From Conoideocrella luteorostrata (taxonomy: Eukaryota; Ascomycota; Sordariomycetes; Hypocreales; Clavicipitaceae), in the NCBI GenBank assembly GCA_032433595.1, contig JASWJB010000351.1:1-43078 (forward strand): a stretch of DNA of 43,078 bases. The letters are read 5' to 3'. A program made the position numbers and the translations under genes. Below the pieces are notes generated by a model. That model saw nothing but the letters and a program-made list of their open reading frames with translations. It was not told the origin of the DNA and did not search any database. Of the stretch, positions 21,819 to 32,597 are shown one piece after another. How positions within the stretch are numbered: the first letter of the stretch is position 1; the number at the start of each line of letters is the position of its first letter.

Positions 21819-22071
21819 TAATATTATTATTTAAAAGCATATTATACTAAATTAACGGGCTTTAACATCTAGACCCGCCTGTAGCGGGTGGACCTCGATG
21901 GGTTAGTTAATTTATCCCCTGCTTGCCCCGCTAACCATAACAATTTAGGCAACCACAACACTAGCTAAATTAAGCTTATTAGCATATAGCAGCTAAAGCT
22001 AGCTTTCTAATAAAAAACTATAAAAAAGCAGTAGAGCTAGTAAATATAATTAATAAAATTATTAAGTTAAT
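21819..22071. other. AT-rich degraded stretch
   Basis: Very AT-rich sequence rich in TTAAT and CTAG words, with one short GC hairpin (ACCCGC at 21873 and GCGGGT at 21884). No gene is visible. The composition fits heavily mutated repeat DNA. Confidence 0.5.
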
Positions 22072-22162
22072 CGTCTTCTTTTCCTAGGATGGAGACATTG
22101 TAGTCTGTACTCTACTAGAGAGTAAAGACAAGTAAGTGACGTAGTCCTAGGAAAAGAAGACG
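22072..22162. repeat. Hairpin type 1 upstream of head E
   Basis: Perfect 18-bp arms (22072-22089 and 22145-22162) surround a 55-bp loop with GGATGGAGAC. It is related to the hairpin at 1-125: where that one has an A/T pair in the arm this has C/G, so the stem is kept. It lies 84 bp before the head core. Confidence 0.85.
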
Positions 22163-23020
22163 GCCCACAGTCTGGTCCTTTTTCTGCTCATAACCTCGTC
22201 CCTTTTCCGCTTACAACTCAAGCGAAAAACCACCCATCCCGCCGGCATTTTGTGCGCTGCCCGCCGCAGAGTTGCCGCGCGCGCCGGGAGTGCCTCGTAA
22301 CGCAATTCTGTTCACTGCATCGTGTGCGCGGCGTCTGTGCGAGTCTTTTGAGCCAGGTTTCGTGCCGGTTGGTGGGCTGGGCAACGCGTTGTGGTCGTTG
22401 GCGTGCAAGACGGTATTTTGGGCAATTGCACGCCAGGTGATTTGTTGTATGGCTTGCCTTGTATTGCATCTTGTGCGATGCGCTCTCGTGCATCTTTTGC
22501 ACCAAGTTTCATTTTGTTTCGTGGTGTTGCTGCTGTGCGGTGCTGCATATCATGTTGCTTGCAAGCCCCTGATGGCTTGATCCCCGACTACGCAGGGTTT
22601 TTGTAGATTACGGGCCAGGTGTTTTGTTTCGCGACCTGCTTTTTATATTACTATATACACGAGGCTTTTGTGCAGCTTTTGCACTAGGTATGGTCTTCTC
22701 TTGTTGTATTACTATTGTGTGGTGTTGTATGCTGCTTGTGAGCCCCCTAATTGCTGCATTTCTGACCGAGCGGGTTTTTGTTAGATTACGCACCATGTGC
22801 TGTATTTACGGCGTTGCTTCTTGCTGCATTATGCACGTCGCGATTGTCTGCATCTTTTGCATAAGGCATTGTCCCATCTGCTGGTTGTTGTGCTGTGTTG
22901 TTGTTGCTGTGGTTGCTGCTGTGTTACTCTTGTGCTACCTACCCGCCCCGTATCGCTCGCTGGTCCCCCCGACCGAGCAGGCCCTGCTACCATTATTGCA
23001 CCTTGGGCGCTGCTATTCTT
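22163..23020 (+). repeat. Composite unit E: head and GT-rich part
   Basis: The head core CATTTTGTGCGCTGCCCGCC is at 22247. GT-rich repeats follow (CATCTTTTGCACCAAGTTTC, GCCCCTGATGGCTTGATCCC, GTTTTTGTAGATTACGGGCC), with the tail CCCCCCGACCGAGCAGGCCC and TTGGGCGCTGCTATTCTTGC. It has the same order as units A, C and F. Confidence 0.82.
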
Positions 23021-25190
23021 GCAGAGGCACCAGCATCATCAGCAGCAGCGGCATCATCATCATCGGCGGCATCATTTTCAGTGGCGTCATCATCGACGGC
23101 GGCATCAGCAGCAGCTGACTCTTCTCTCTCGTGAGTAACAACTTTTTCCCTCTCCCAAGTGCTAATAGCAGCAGCGGCATCAGCAGCAACATCGTCAACA
23201 ACAGCGACATTTCTTGTGTGGGCAGCAGCATCATCATCGCCATCATCGTCATCATCAACAGCAGCAGCATCATCATCGGCAGCAGTGGTATCATCAGCAG
23301 AAGCGTCAGCTGGCTCTTCACTCTCCCAAGTGCTCACTTTTCCCCTCTCCCAAGTACTGACAGCGCAGCAGCATCCGACTTTTCCCCTCCCAACGGCTAC
23401 GAGCGTGACCAAAAACCCAACCGGAATCATGATCTGTGGCCATTAGCAGCAGCGGCATCATCCTCAGTATCAGATGACTCTTCCCTCTCGTGAGTACCAA
23501 TTCTTCCCCTCTTTCAGATGCTAACAGCAGCAGCGGCATTTGTTGCGTGGCAGCAACATCTGACTTTTCCCCCGACCGACCGCTACGATTGTGGCCAGAA
23601 ACCCGACCGGAATCCTGACCTGTGGCCATCATCATTATCATTAGCAACAGCGGCATCATCAGTGGCATCATCATCAGCAGCGGCAGCAGCAGCGGAATCA
23701 TCATTGTTAGCTGACTCTTCCCTCTCCCAAGCAAGTGCTTACTTTTCCCCTCTCCAAGTGCTGACAGCGGCAGCAGCATTTCTGGCGTGGCAAGCAACAT
23801 CCTCATTAGAAGCAACGGCATCACCAGAAGCAGCGACATCATCCTCATCATCATTAGTAGCATCCGACTTTTACCTTCCCGACCGCTACAATCGTGACCG
23901 GAATCCCTACCAGATTCCTGACCTGGGGGCTATCATCATCATCGGCGGCGGCGGCGGCATCAGCAGCAGCATCCGGCTTTCCCCCTTCCCGACAGCTACA
24001 ATCGTGGCAGAAACCCGACCGGAATCCTGACCTGTGGCCGCCATCATTATCAGCAGCAGCGGCAGCAGCAGCAGCGGCAGCATCATCATCATTAGTAGCA
24101 ATAGCATCATCAGCAGCGGCAGCAGCGACATTTCTTACGTGGGCAGCAACATTCTCATTAGCAGCAGAGGCATTATCGTCATCTGCAGCAGTAGCATCTG
24201 ACTTTCCCCCCGCTCGACCGATACAATCGTGACCGGAATCCTGACCGGAGTTCTGGCCTGTGGCCATCAGCAGCAGCATCGTCAGCAGCTGAGTCTTTCC
24301 TCTCCTAAGTGCTAACTTTTCCCTTCTCCCAAGTGCTGACTTTTTCTCTCTCAAGTGTCGACTTTTCTCCTCTGCCGACCACTCCATCATCATCAGCAGC
24401 GGCATTTCTTGCGTGGGCACCAATATCCTCATCAGCAGCGGCAGAAGCGATATTTATACGTGGGCAGCAGCATTCTCATTAGCAGCAGCGGAATTATCAG
24501 CATCAGCAGCAGCATCTGACTTTTCCCTTTCCCGACCGCGACAATCGTGGCCAGAAAACCGACCAGAATCTTGGCCTATGGCCGCCATAATCATCAGCAG
24601 CAGCGGCAGCATCAGAAGCAGCATGATTATCATCATCAGCAGCGGCGGCATCATCAGTGCCATCATCATCAGCGGCGGCAGCATCATCACCATCATCATC
24701 ATCATCAACAGCAGCAGAATCATCATTATTAGCTAACTCTTCCCTCTCCCAAGTGTTTGCTTTTCCCCTCTCAAGTGCTGACAGCAGCAGCAGCAGCAGT
24801 GGCGGCAGTATTAGCAGCAGCGGCATCATCCTCATTATCAGCTGACTCTTCCCTCTCGTGAGTACCGACTCTTCCCCTCTCTCAGATGCTACCAGCAGCA
24901 GCGGCATTTGTTGCGTGGCAGCAACATCTGACATTTCCCCCGACCGAAGGCTACAATCGTGACCGGAATTCTGGTCTGTGGCCAACATCAGCAGCAGCAG
25001 CGACATTTCTACGTGGGCAACAACATTCTCATCAGCAGAAGCGGCATCACAAGCAGTGGCAGCGGCATCATCATTAGCAGCAGCAGCAACATCTGACTAA
25101 CCCCCTCCCGACGCCTACAATCGTGACTGAATCCTGGCCTGTGGCCATCATCATCGTCAGCTGACTTTTCCCCTCTGCTGACCGCTCCTA
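23021..25190 (+). repeat. Composite unit E: triplet array
   Basis: 2.2 kb of CAG/CGG/CAT triplets with at least eight GACCGGAATCCTGACCTG-type spacers and many CTGACTCTTCCCTCTC spacers. Internal duplications of several hundred bases are visible: the 23470-23720 and 24845-25000 segments share GCAGCGGCATTTGTTGCGTG. No gene is visible. Confidence 0.9.
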
Positions 25191-25469
25191 TTATAACCAT
25201 CTTCCTGACAAACTTAGATCCTGGCTGACAATCCCATCATCATAGAAATCGTCCTCTTCAAACTACCTCACAATATCGAACGGATCTAATGCTTCTTGCA
25301 GCGCCTGTACTATTCAACGAGCTCGTCAACTGAACATACAATACCTGATGCTTCTTGCAGCCTGTACATCGTCCGACATTCGAACGTTTCAACGAGCTCC
25401 TCAGATTAACCTGTCATCTAATGCTTCGATAGCGCCCGTACATCTTCCGACATTTAAACCTTTCAACGA
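25191..25469 (+). repeat. Satellite block 6, first part, with short transition
   Basis: About 80 bp of unclear sequence (25191-25270) leads into satellite monomers. The final AACGA is the left target duplication of the LTR that follows. Confidence 0.75.
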
Positions 25470-25772
25470 TGTCACAAGTGAGCAGCTATGGAAGTTGGGT
25501 CTCTAAAGCAGTGGAAAGTTGTTCTTGGTTTCTATCTAATTGACAGGGAATTTAACTACTATTCATCTCTGCGATATGCCTCTTCTTCTTTCTGGGTTCA
25601 TTTCATTGCATTGCTTCTGACGATATCGTCCGCTTCCGGCAATGTTGAACGATTCCAGTGATATGCGTCCGTCGGCATCGTACGTTTCCGATGATATTGA
25701 ATGCTCCCGGTAATGTTGAATGCTTCCGGCAGCATCCTACAATTTTGGTCATGTTGAACGTTTCTTGTGACA
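25470..25772 (+). mobile_element. Solo LTR, family A, with target duplication
   Basis: 303 bp from TGTCACAAGTGAGCAG to TTTCTTGTGACA, with exact AACGA on both sides (25465-25469, 25773-25777). TG...CA ends form a 9-bp inverted repeat. Inside are a TATA-like CTATTCATCTCTG and a CT-rich run, and toward the 3' end short repeats of TTCCGG-AATGTTGAA. Confidence 0.9.
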
Positions 25773-26700
25773 AACGACTTCGTTAACTAACTTGCAATAC
25801 CTGTTGCATCTTGCAGTGTACGTCCTCCGACATTTAAACCTTTAACGACTTCGTTAACCAAGGTATAATACCTGATGCACCTTGCAGTGTACGTCTTCTG
25901 ACATTTGAATCTTTCAACGAGCTCGTCAACTGACTTGCAATGCCTGATACTTCTTGCAGCCTGTACATTGTCCGATATTCGAACGTTTCAACGAGCTCGT
26001 CAGATTGACCTGTGATCTGATGCTTTGACAGCGCCCGTACGTCTTTTGATATCTGAACCTTTCAACGACTTCGTCAACTAACTTGCAATACCTGATGCAC
26101 CTTGCAGTGTTAGTCCGACATTTGAACCTTTCAACGAGCTCGTCAACTGGCTTGCAATGCCTAATCCTTGTTACAGCCTATACGTCCGACATTCAAACGT
26201 TCCGACGAGCTTGTTAGATTAATCTGTGATCTAATGCTTTAATAGCGCCTGTAAGTCTTCCAAAATTTAAACCGTTCAACAAGTTCGTTAACTAACTTGC
26301 AATACCTAATGCACCTTGCAGTGTATGTCTTCTGGCATTTGAACCTTTCAACAAGCTTGTTAACTAACGTATAATACCTGATGCTTTTTTGTAAGCTATA
26401 TATTGTCTGACATTTGAACGTTTAAATAAGCCCGTTGGATTAATTTGCGTTACTTGATGCTTCTTGCGGCGTGTCTCTGTCAACGAGCTCGTTAACTGAC
26501 TTTCGATATCTGATGCTTTATGCAGTGTACGTCTTCCGAGAATTGAACCTTTGAACGAGCTTGTCAGATTGACCTGCGATATCCAAGGCTTCTTGCAGCG
26601 CCTGTAAATCACCCGACATTTGAACCTTTTCAACGAGCTCGTTAGATCGACTTGCTCCTATGTGATGCCCGTACGTCCTCTTAAGCCTTGGAATACGTCT
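25773..26700 (+). repeat. Satellite block 6, second part
   Basis: Monomers here favour the AACGACTTCGTTAACTAACTTG and TGATGCACCTTGCAGTGTAC variants. Many differ from the common monomer by C/T or G/A. It ends at TCTTCCAAGTCTCACCGAGA, where head F begins without a hairpin. Confidence 0.88.
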
Positions 26701-27360
26701 TCCAAGTCTCACCGAGATAGCCCACACACAAGCTCCCCTTTTCCCGCTCACAGTTCTTCTCCTTTTTCTCACAACGCGGGCGAAAAATCACCTATCCCGC
26801 CGGCATTTTGTGCGCTGCCTGCCGCAGAGTTGCCGAGCGCGCTGAGAGCAGCTTTATCTCCACTGCATTGTGTGCGCGGCGTTGCTGCGAGTCTTTTGCG
26901 CGAGGTTTGATTAAGCCTGCTGCGGTAGCTATGCGACCAGGGCCTGGGTTTTGGCGGATTGCGCGCCACGTGTTTTTGTTTTATGCCTTGCTTTTTAATA
27001 CGACTTATGCGAAACTGGCCTCTGATGCATCTTTTTCACTAGGTTTAGTTCTATCTGGTGCGCTGGTTGTGGTGTTGCTGGATGTCATGTATTGCATGCT
27101 TGCAAGCCCCTGATAGCTAGATTCCCGACTAAGCGGTGTTTTTTTTCGTAGATTACGCACCATGTATTACATTTAGGAGGCTGTCTCTTTCTTTTATTAC
27201 ATACGCCGAGATTTGCTGTATTATTTACACCAGGCATAGTCCCATCTTGTGCCCTAATTATTGTGCCGTGTTACTTGTGTGTTGCGTACTAGCCCCGTAT
27301 CGCTCGCTGGCCCACCGACCGAGGAAGCCCTACTTTATTGCACCTTGGGCACTACTATAC
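26701..27360 (+). repeat. Composite unit F: head and GT-rich part
   Basis: The head core CATTTTGTGCGCTGCCTGCC is at 26803, followed by GT-rich repeats (TTTTTTTCGTAGATTACGCA near 27140) and the tail CACCGACCGAGGAAGCCC. No hairpin precedes this head. Confidence 0.8.
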
Positions 27361-27816
27361 TTACGTAGGCAGCAGAATGATCAGCAGCAGCGGCATTTGT
27401 TGCGTAGCAGCAACATCTGGCTTTTCCCCCGACCGACCGCTGCGATTGTGGCCAGAAACCCGACCGGAATCCTGACTTGTGGCCATCATCATCATCAGCA
27501 TCATCATTATCAGCAGCAGCGGCAGCATCAGAAGCAGCATCAGAAGCAGCATCATTATGATCATCAGCAGCGGCGGCAATAGAAGCATCATCATCATCAT
27601 ATTAGCAGCGGCGGCATCATCAGTGGCATCATCATCAGCGGCGGCAGCAGCATCATCATCATCAGCAGCAGCAGCGAAATCATTATTGTTAGCTGACTCT
27701 TCCCTCTCCCAAGTGCTTGCTTTTCCCCTCTCAAGGGCTGACAGCAGCAGCGACATCATCGTCAGCAGCTGAGTCTTTCCTCTCCTAAGTACTAACTTTT
27801 CCCCTTCTACAGGGGA
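27361..27816 (+). repeat. Composite unit F: triplet array, left part
   Basis: CAG/CAT triplets with one GACCGGAATCCTGACTTG spacer. It stops at ACTTTTCCCCTTCTACAGGG, where the gypsy element begins. The array continues at 39006, after an 11.2-kb block. Confidence 0.85.
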
Positions 27817-29404
27817 CCTGTTGGGTGTGGGAATGGCTCACGTGACAGAATGGGGCCAGTAACTACTTAGTTCAACATTGGCGTGGCAACGCTCCGTAGT
27901 GAGAACATAGAATTATCAACTCTCATTTTGGACCATACTTCTGGCCATCATTGCATGGCGACAGAGACAGGGTCATCATTGTTTTGGAACATTCCTGCAT
28001 CCTCTCTGGATGACAGAATTTCTACCTACCGACTGCCTGACATTATTTCTGAAGAAACGCGTCACGAGAGAATACTACACTATCTGAGATAGATGGAACA
28101 TACAGAGCTTTGAACCGGGAACATGGGAGTACAGTTGGGACTGCGGGATCAACGACCATAGATGCCCACGAAACGAAACTAGAACCTCTAGCTGCGGTTG
28201 GGAGACCAGAGCACACAGAGTACAAAGACCTCCCAGGACTGCGGGACTAGAGGCGCAAAGAACATGGGTTGGAACCCTAGGACTGAGCGTGGGATGGATT
28301 GGACAAAGAGGACTGGACTGGAATCCGGAGAGACACGAACCGATGGACTGGATTGAGGATTAGACGATGACCATGGGGGCGAAAGAGCCGGGGAAAAGCC
28401 CTCTCACTGGATGAGGCGGAAAATCTGGACGACTTGGATGGTTGAGACTACAGTGATGAGAATGAAGGGGCCTGGTAAATGACGACACTACAGGACTGAG
28501 AGGTTGACTTGGATGGCTGAGACTACAGTGGTGGAAAATGAAGGGCCTGGCAGGTGACGACACTACGGGCATGAGAGGTCACGCGTGGCCGCGTGGGTCA
28601 CCTGGACGCCGGGAGTGATGGGACACTGACCCCTGAGCTGGAAGGCCTGGACGGGAGTGCACAGGTGCACATGGTTTTGAGGTTGGAGAAAGTGACCATG
28701 AAGTTAAATTCATGAGGGGGAGTTATGGGGTTGTGAGAACTATGGAGATGAGGCCCAGGTGTGCGTGGGTGACGAGCAAATACGGATCAGACGCGCATGG
28801 ACACGGGTTGAAAACTTGGAAATTTTTGGGCCCGCCACGCTGAAGAGGAAACCCCAAAACCTGAGTTTCAGGCACTAAACTCGCGCACACTGGCGGGGCA
28901 GTGAAGTGGGGGTGTGCACGCTAAAACTACAGCGCACTTACAGGGGACTTGGCCCCACTTTATGGCCTGTAACCACTGAGCTTACCCACTGAAGCTGCAG
29001 AGCTGGTATTGGCGTGACGCTCAATTGAATTTTGGGGTGCGCCAGAGTTAAGGCATTTGGGACTGAGGGCAACTGCGAGTCTGAATTCTGATGAACTGGG
29101 GAGGAACAGACTTCTTGAACTGGAGGGCAAGCGGCAGGAACTACAGGGGAATGGCGTGGGACACGTCACTGGGTGGAGCTGGTATTATGGTTTTGATCAT
29201 TGGGGCAAGACTAGATGAGGGACTGAAGGTTTATAAAAACCGAGAGAAGGGCAGGGGAAAACCTAGACTCTTGGTTTACTCCAGAGACACAGCAGAGGCA
29301 CTATCCACCTAGCTTTGAATAACTAGTCAGACACAGTGTTTCCATCAATTACGCACCCTCATCTATCTTTGTTTATCATCCTGGTTCCTGTTTTGAACTC
29401 GTTT

Positions 29405-30361
29405 ATGCACACTGACATTGGCCCTGGGTTTTCTTCTCTCCCTGAATATCCTGGTCTACCGCGGAGACGGATGACAGACAGAAGTTCATTCCCAATCCTG
29501 GAAAGTGACCATCCACGGACCTCAAGTTCACCTGAAACCAAATCATCATCACCCTTTCAGCTTTCACCTGCACACTCCACTTCATCACTACCCTTAGTTG
29601 CCCCTCCGGACTTGGGTCTATTGCTTCCATCATTTGAACGCCTCTCACTACGCCCAGCAGTGGACACAGACAATACAGAACATACTCCAGATTCCAATTC
29701 GACACAATACCCAACTCCCACCGCCCCGTTTCCTACCCCAAGGATTATCACGATGAATCCCATAGTGCCTAGAGGAGCCTTATTCGCAGGTCATCCGAAG
29801 GATAGATCAGCTGAAGACTACATCGACTTCTGCAAGGCAGTCACGACCATGATGGGAGTTCCTGAAAGCGATCGAGAGTTGATCACGCGGTACAACTTCA
29901 TACACGGACTGAAGGGCAAGGCAGCCCAGTGGTATAAAGATTTGGACCATGAAGAACGAACCTGGGACCAGGTGGTGCCCCGATTTCTCGACAAGTTTGG
30001 GAAACCTGATCCACTGCTCGAGCTCGACATACGCCGTGAAGTGTACTCCTTTGAGAGACGAGAGGGAGAGACACTATCTGCATATATCTCGAGGGCCGAA
30101 TGCTTGGCCAACAAGGTGAAACCGGAAACTCGACGGGTGCTGCTCACAAATTTCGTGAGTCGTTTGTCCATGGGAGGATTAGACTCTAGACTTCAGGAGA
30201 GAGTCTCGGATCGCCTGTACGCGTCTGGGAAGTGGACGCAGGGTGTCGCGACAAGGGATCTCACCATGTCGGACATCAAGATGATATTGTACGACTGCCA
30301 AGCATCCGCTCGGAGAAAATCCCGAGACAGGAAGATGACCTGCTACCCGCCACGGAGTTAG
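29405..30361 (+). pseudogene. gag: Gypsy gag (capsid region), 3' end frameshifted
   Basis: This reads as a retrotransposon Gag, which forms the particle around the RNA. The N-terminal third is Ser/Pro-rich. From about 29756 (MNPIVPRGALFAGHP) it resembles the conserved fungal gypsy capsid: AQWYKDLD, TWDQVVPRFLDKFG, RREVYSFERREGETLSAYI, DLTMSDIKMIL. The start at 29405 is chosen because it lies about 150 bp after the TATA box; an in-frame ATG at 29336 is also possible. After about 30300 the natural continuation (IILQQREEMAKRD, a coiled-coil-like repeat) is found in another frame up to a TAG at 30478, so a frameshift separates it. Confidence 0.78.
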
Positions 30362-32295
30362 ACCCCATTAGGATCATCTTGCAGCAGAGAGAAGAGATGG
30401 CCAAGAGAGATTTGCAGCAACGAGAGGAAATGGCAAAGAGAGATGAACAGATCACGGAGTTGCTGAGACATCTTGATTAGTCCTTCATGGTGAGAGCGGG
30501 ACCTCGAATTCAAGAACTGAACCCTTCTCCACCATACGGAACTCGGGCTGGTGGTTACCAGAATGGAGTGGGGTACAAGGCTGGGAACGAGCCAGGTCCG
30601 GCTGGGAACGGAGTCGTGTCACCCTCCAACCAGGGGCCACAGACAAGGGGAGCTGACCCAGATTTCCTTTGGTGCTGGTACTGTGGTGAATGGGGCCACA
30701 TGGGGTATAACTGTAGAAACAAAGATGGGTGTACCCGGGAAGAGATGGTAAACAGGAGGGACCAATGGCAGCAACACAGCATTAAGATAAAGCGGGAGAG
30801 ACGCCAGGAAATCAAAGAGGTAAAGTCTCGTGGTGGGAATATATCCAGCAACTATGTGGGAAGTCTGAACTTGGGATTGATGACACAAGTCCCGCCCGTG
30901 GGCTACGTTCACCGCAACAAAGAAGCTGGACACGCCTGTCTTGTGTCCACCTATCAACTCCCTCGGGGTAATGAGAGTGACTTGCCAGAGAGGGCTGGGG
31001 CAACCTCGGTTCCAAAACCTAAGGAACCACAGGGGCAAAGCAATCAGAGGACCGCTGGGAAGCGAGTGGTGAAGCCTACCCCAAAGGTTCGTTTCAACTT
31101 GAACGAGAAAGCGAGAGAGGTGATTGAAGAATCAGAGGAGGTGACCCTAACTCACCCTCCCCGGACGACAGGGGAAGGGGGACTCCCGGTGATCATGGAC
31201 GTGACCTCAGAGGAACCAGGAGATCAATCCCAGGGACCTGGGTTGAATGGGGAGGATGGCCCCCAGGAATTATCGGATGGTGACTTCCAGAGATTACTGC
31301 CTTCCCTCAGGCCTCATCTGGAAAAATACATGCAATCTCAGGGTGGGTTGGAGGTTGTCCCACCTCATCAACCCCCAGTCCCAAACTCAACACCCAAGAA
31401 ACCCAGGTTAGAACTTGAAAAGATTCGAGCGACAGATGAATACGGAGCTCCAGCCTTTGATTTGGGCCGTCACCTGAAGGACTCCTCAGTTACGATCAGC
31501 TTCTTGCAACTTCTCCAACTGGCTCCCATCATTCGGCAACAAATGAGCCATTTGATGCAATGTCGCCGCAAACTCGAGGGCGACCAGGCCAGATCATTGG
31601 TCACCAACCTGATTGCCCCGTACCAGGCTGTGGTGGAGGAACCATCACAGACCCGCACGGTACTGGGATGTACGAACACCGTGGTGACATACAACGATGT
31701 GGCCAAACTCGAGGCTCAGGTCGCCACAACGCTGGGGTACATCACATCGTACATTGAGGGAATTCAATGTGACTCAGTCTTACTGGATGGAGGATCAAGT
31801 GTGGACCTGGTCTGCGCTGACTTTGTGAACAAACACGGGTTTCCAACCGTCCAGCTGAAGGAACGACACCCCATCAGAATGGCCAATGATACCGTACAGG
31901 TTGTGTCGAAGTGTGTCTATCTGCAGGTGGTTGTGGGTGGAATCCTGGCACTGGTGAAATTCTATGTGATGAATGTTTAATAAGATTGGGACGTTTTGCT
32001 TGGGAAGGTTTGGCTCCGCCGTGTGAGCGCGATTGAGCTTCACGGAGAAGACAAAATCAAGATCGCGGGAACGGGGGATGTGACACAAACCTTGCCGATC
32101 TATCCATGCCCCCATCTGTTCCAGGCACGACCGAATCACCCGGCTCCCGAGACATTGGAACCCGCTTCAGACCCGAATGAACAAGTTATACTGGTGGAGG
32201 ATGATCGCGAAATTTTGGAAGAAGTGGAGGAACTCCTCCGAAACCTCAATATGGACATTTGCCAGAAAGCTGTTCCACAGGATTCGGAAAACTGA
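30362..32295 (+). pseudogene. pol: Gypsy nucleocapsid zinc knuckle and retropepsin, interrupted
   Basis: The main open stretch is 30487-31980. A CCHC knuckle (CWYCGEWGHMGYNC, residues 63-76 counted from 30487) binds the element RNA. Near residue 434 the retropepsin active site reads LLDGGSSVDLV; D434 is kept, but the usual D-S/T-G is D-G-G. Coding sense continues in the same frame after tandem TAA codons at 31978-31983 and stops at TGA 32293. The TAG at 30478 also lies in frame. The middle 300 residues are hydrophilic and not recognisable. The family-B LTR follows 20 bp later. Confidence 0.78.
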
Positions 32296-32315
32296 AAGCC
32301 GCGGATGGAGAACCT

Positions 32316-32592
32316 TGTTACATAAAATAGATAGCTAGATCTGACATGGGCTGTGATGGTCACTCACGCGACGGATCCGACTCATAAAAGATCGAATCCA
32401 GCCTGTCAGTAGATAGATTCAACAACAACCTTACAACCATCTGAGATCTGACCTGTTATTGCTTTGTTTTGCTTCCATTTACCCGAATACTAATAATACT
32501 AATACTACAGCTAATACAGACAACTAACGTGTTACGTCCAGCAACCCACTGGCCGTATCCAGCACGTAACGTGCCAGATCCAGCACGTAACA
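32316..32592 (+). mobile_element. Solo LTR, family B, inside the gypsy pol gene
   Basis: 277 bp from TGTTACATAAAATAG to CAGCACGTAACA, flanked by exact AACCT duplications (32311-32315, 32593-32597). It contains a TATA-like CATAAAAG and ends with a 21-bp tandem duplication. It is the same family as the two copies behind the kinase gene (38161-38605). It integrated after the gypsy element and then lost its internal part by LTR-LTR recombination. Confidence 0.93.
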
Positions 32593-32597
32593 AACCT

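Noticed and set aside
21866..21900. Helitron 3' end (GC hairpin ACCCGC...GCGGGT followed by a CT-rich end)
   Set aside because: The hairpin is only 6 bp, no CTRR end follows at the right distance, and no Rep/helicase sequence is present.
195..26900. Recurring short peptides in the heads (MCAARRRVAARAGS on +, LRRAAHKMPAGWVV on -)
   Set aside because: They recur because the DNA of the head is repeated. Both strands are equally open, and the frames are cut or shifted in units B, C and E.
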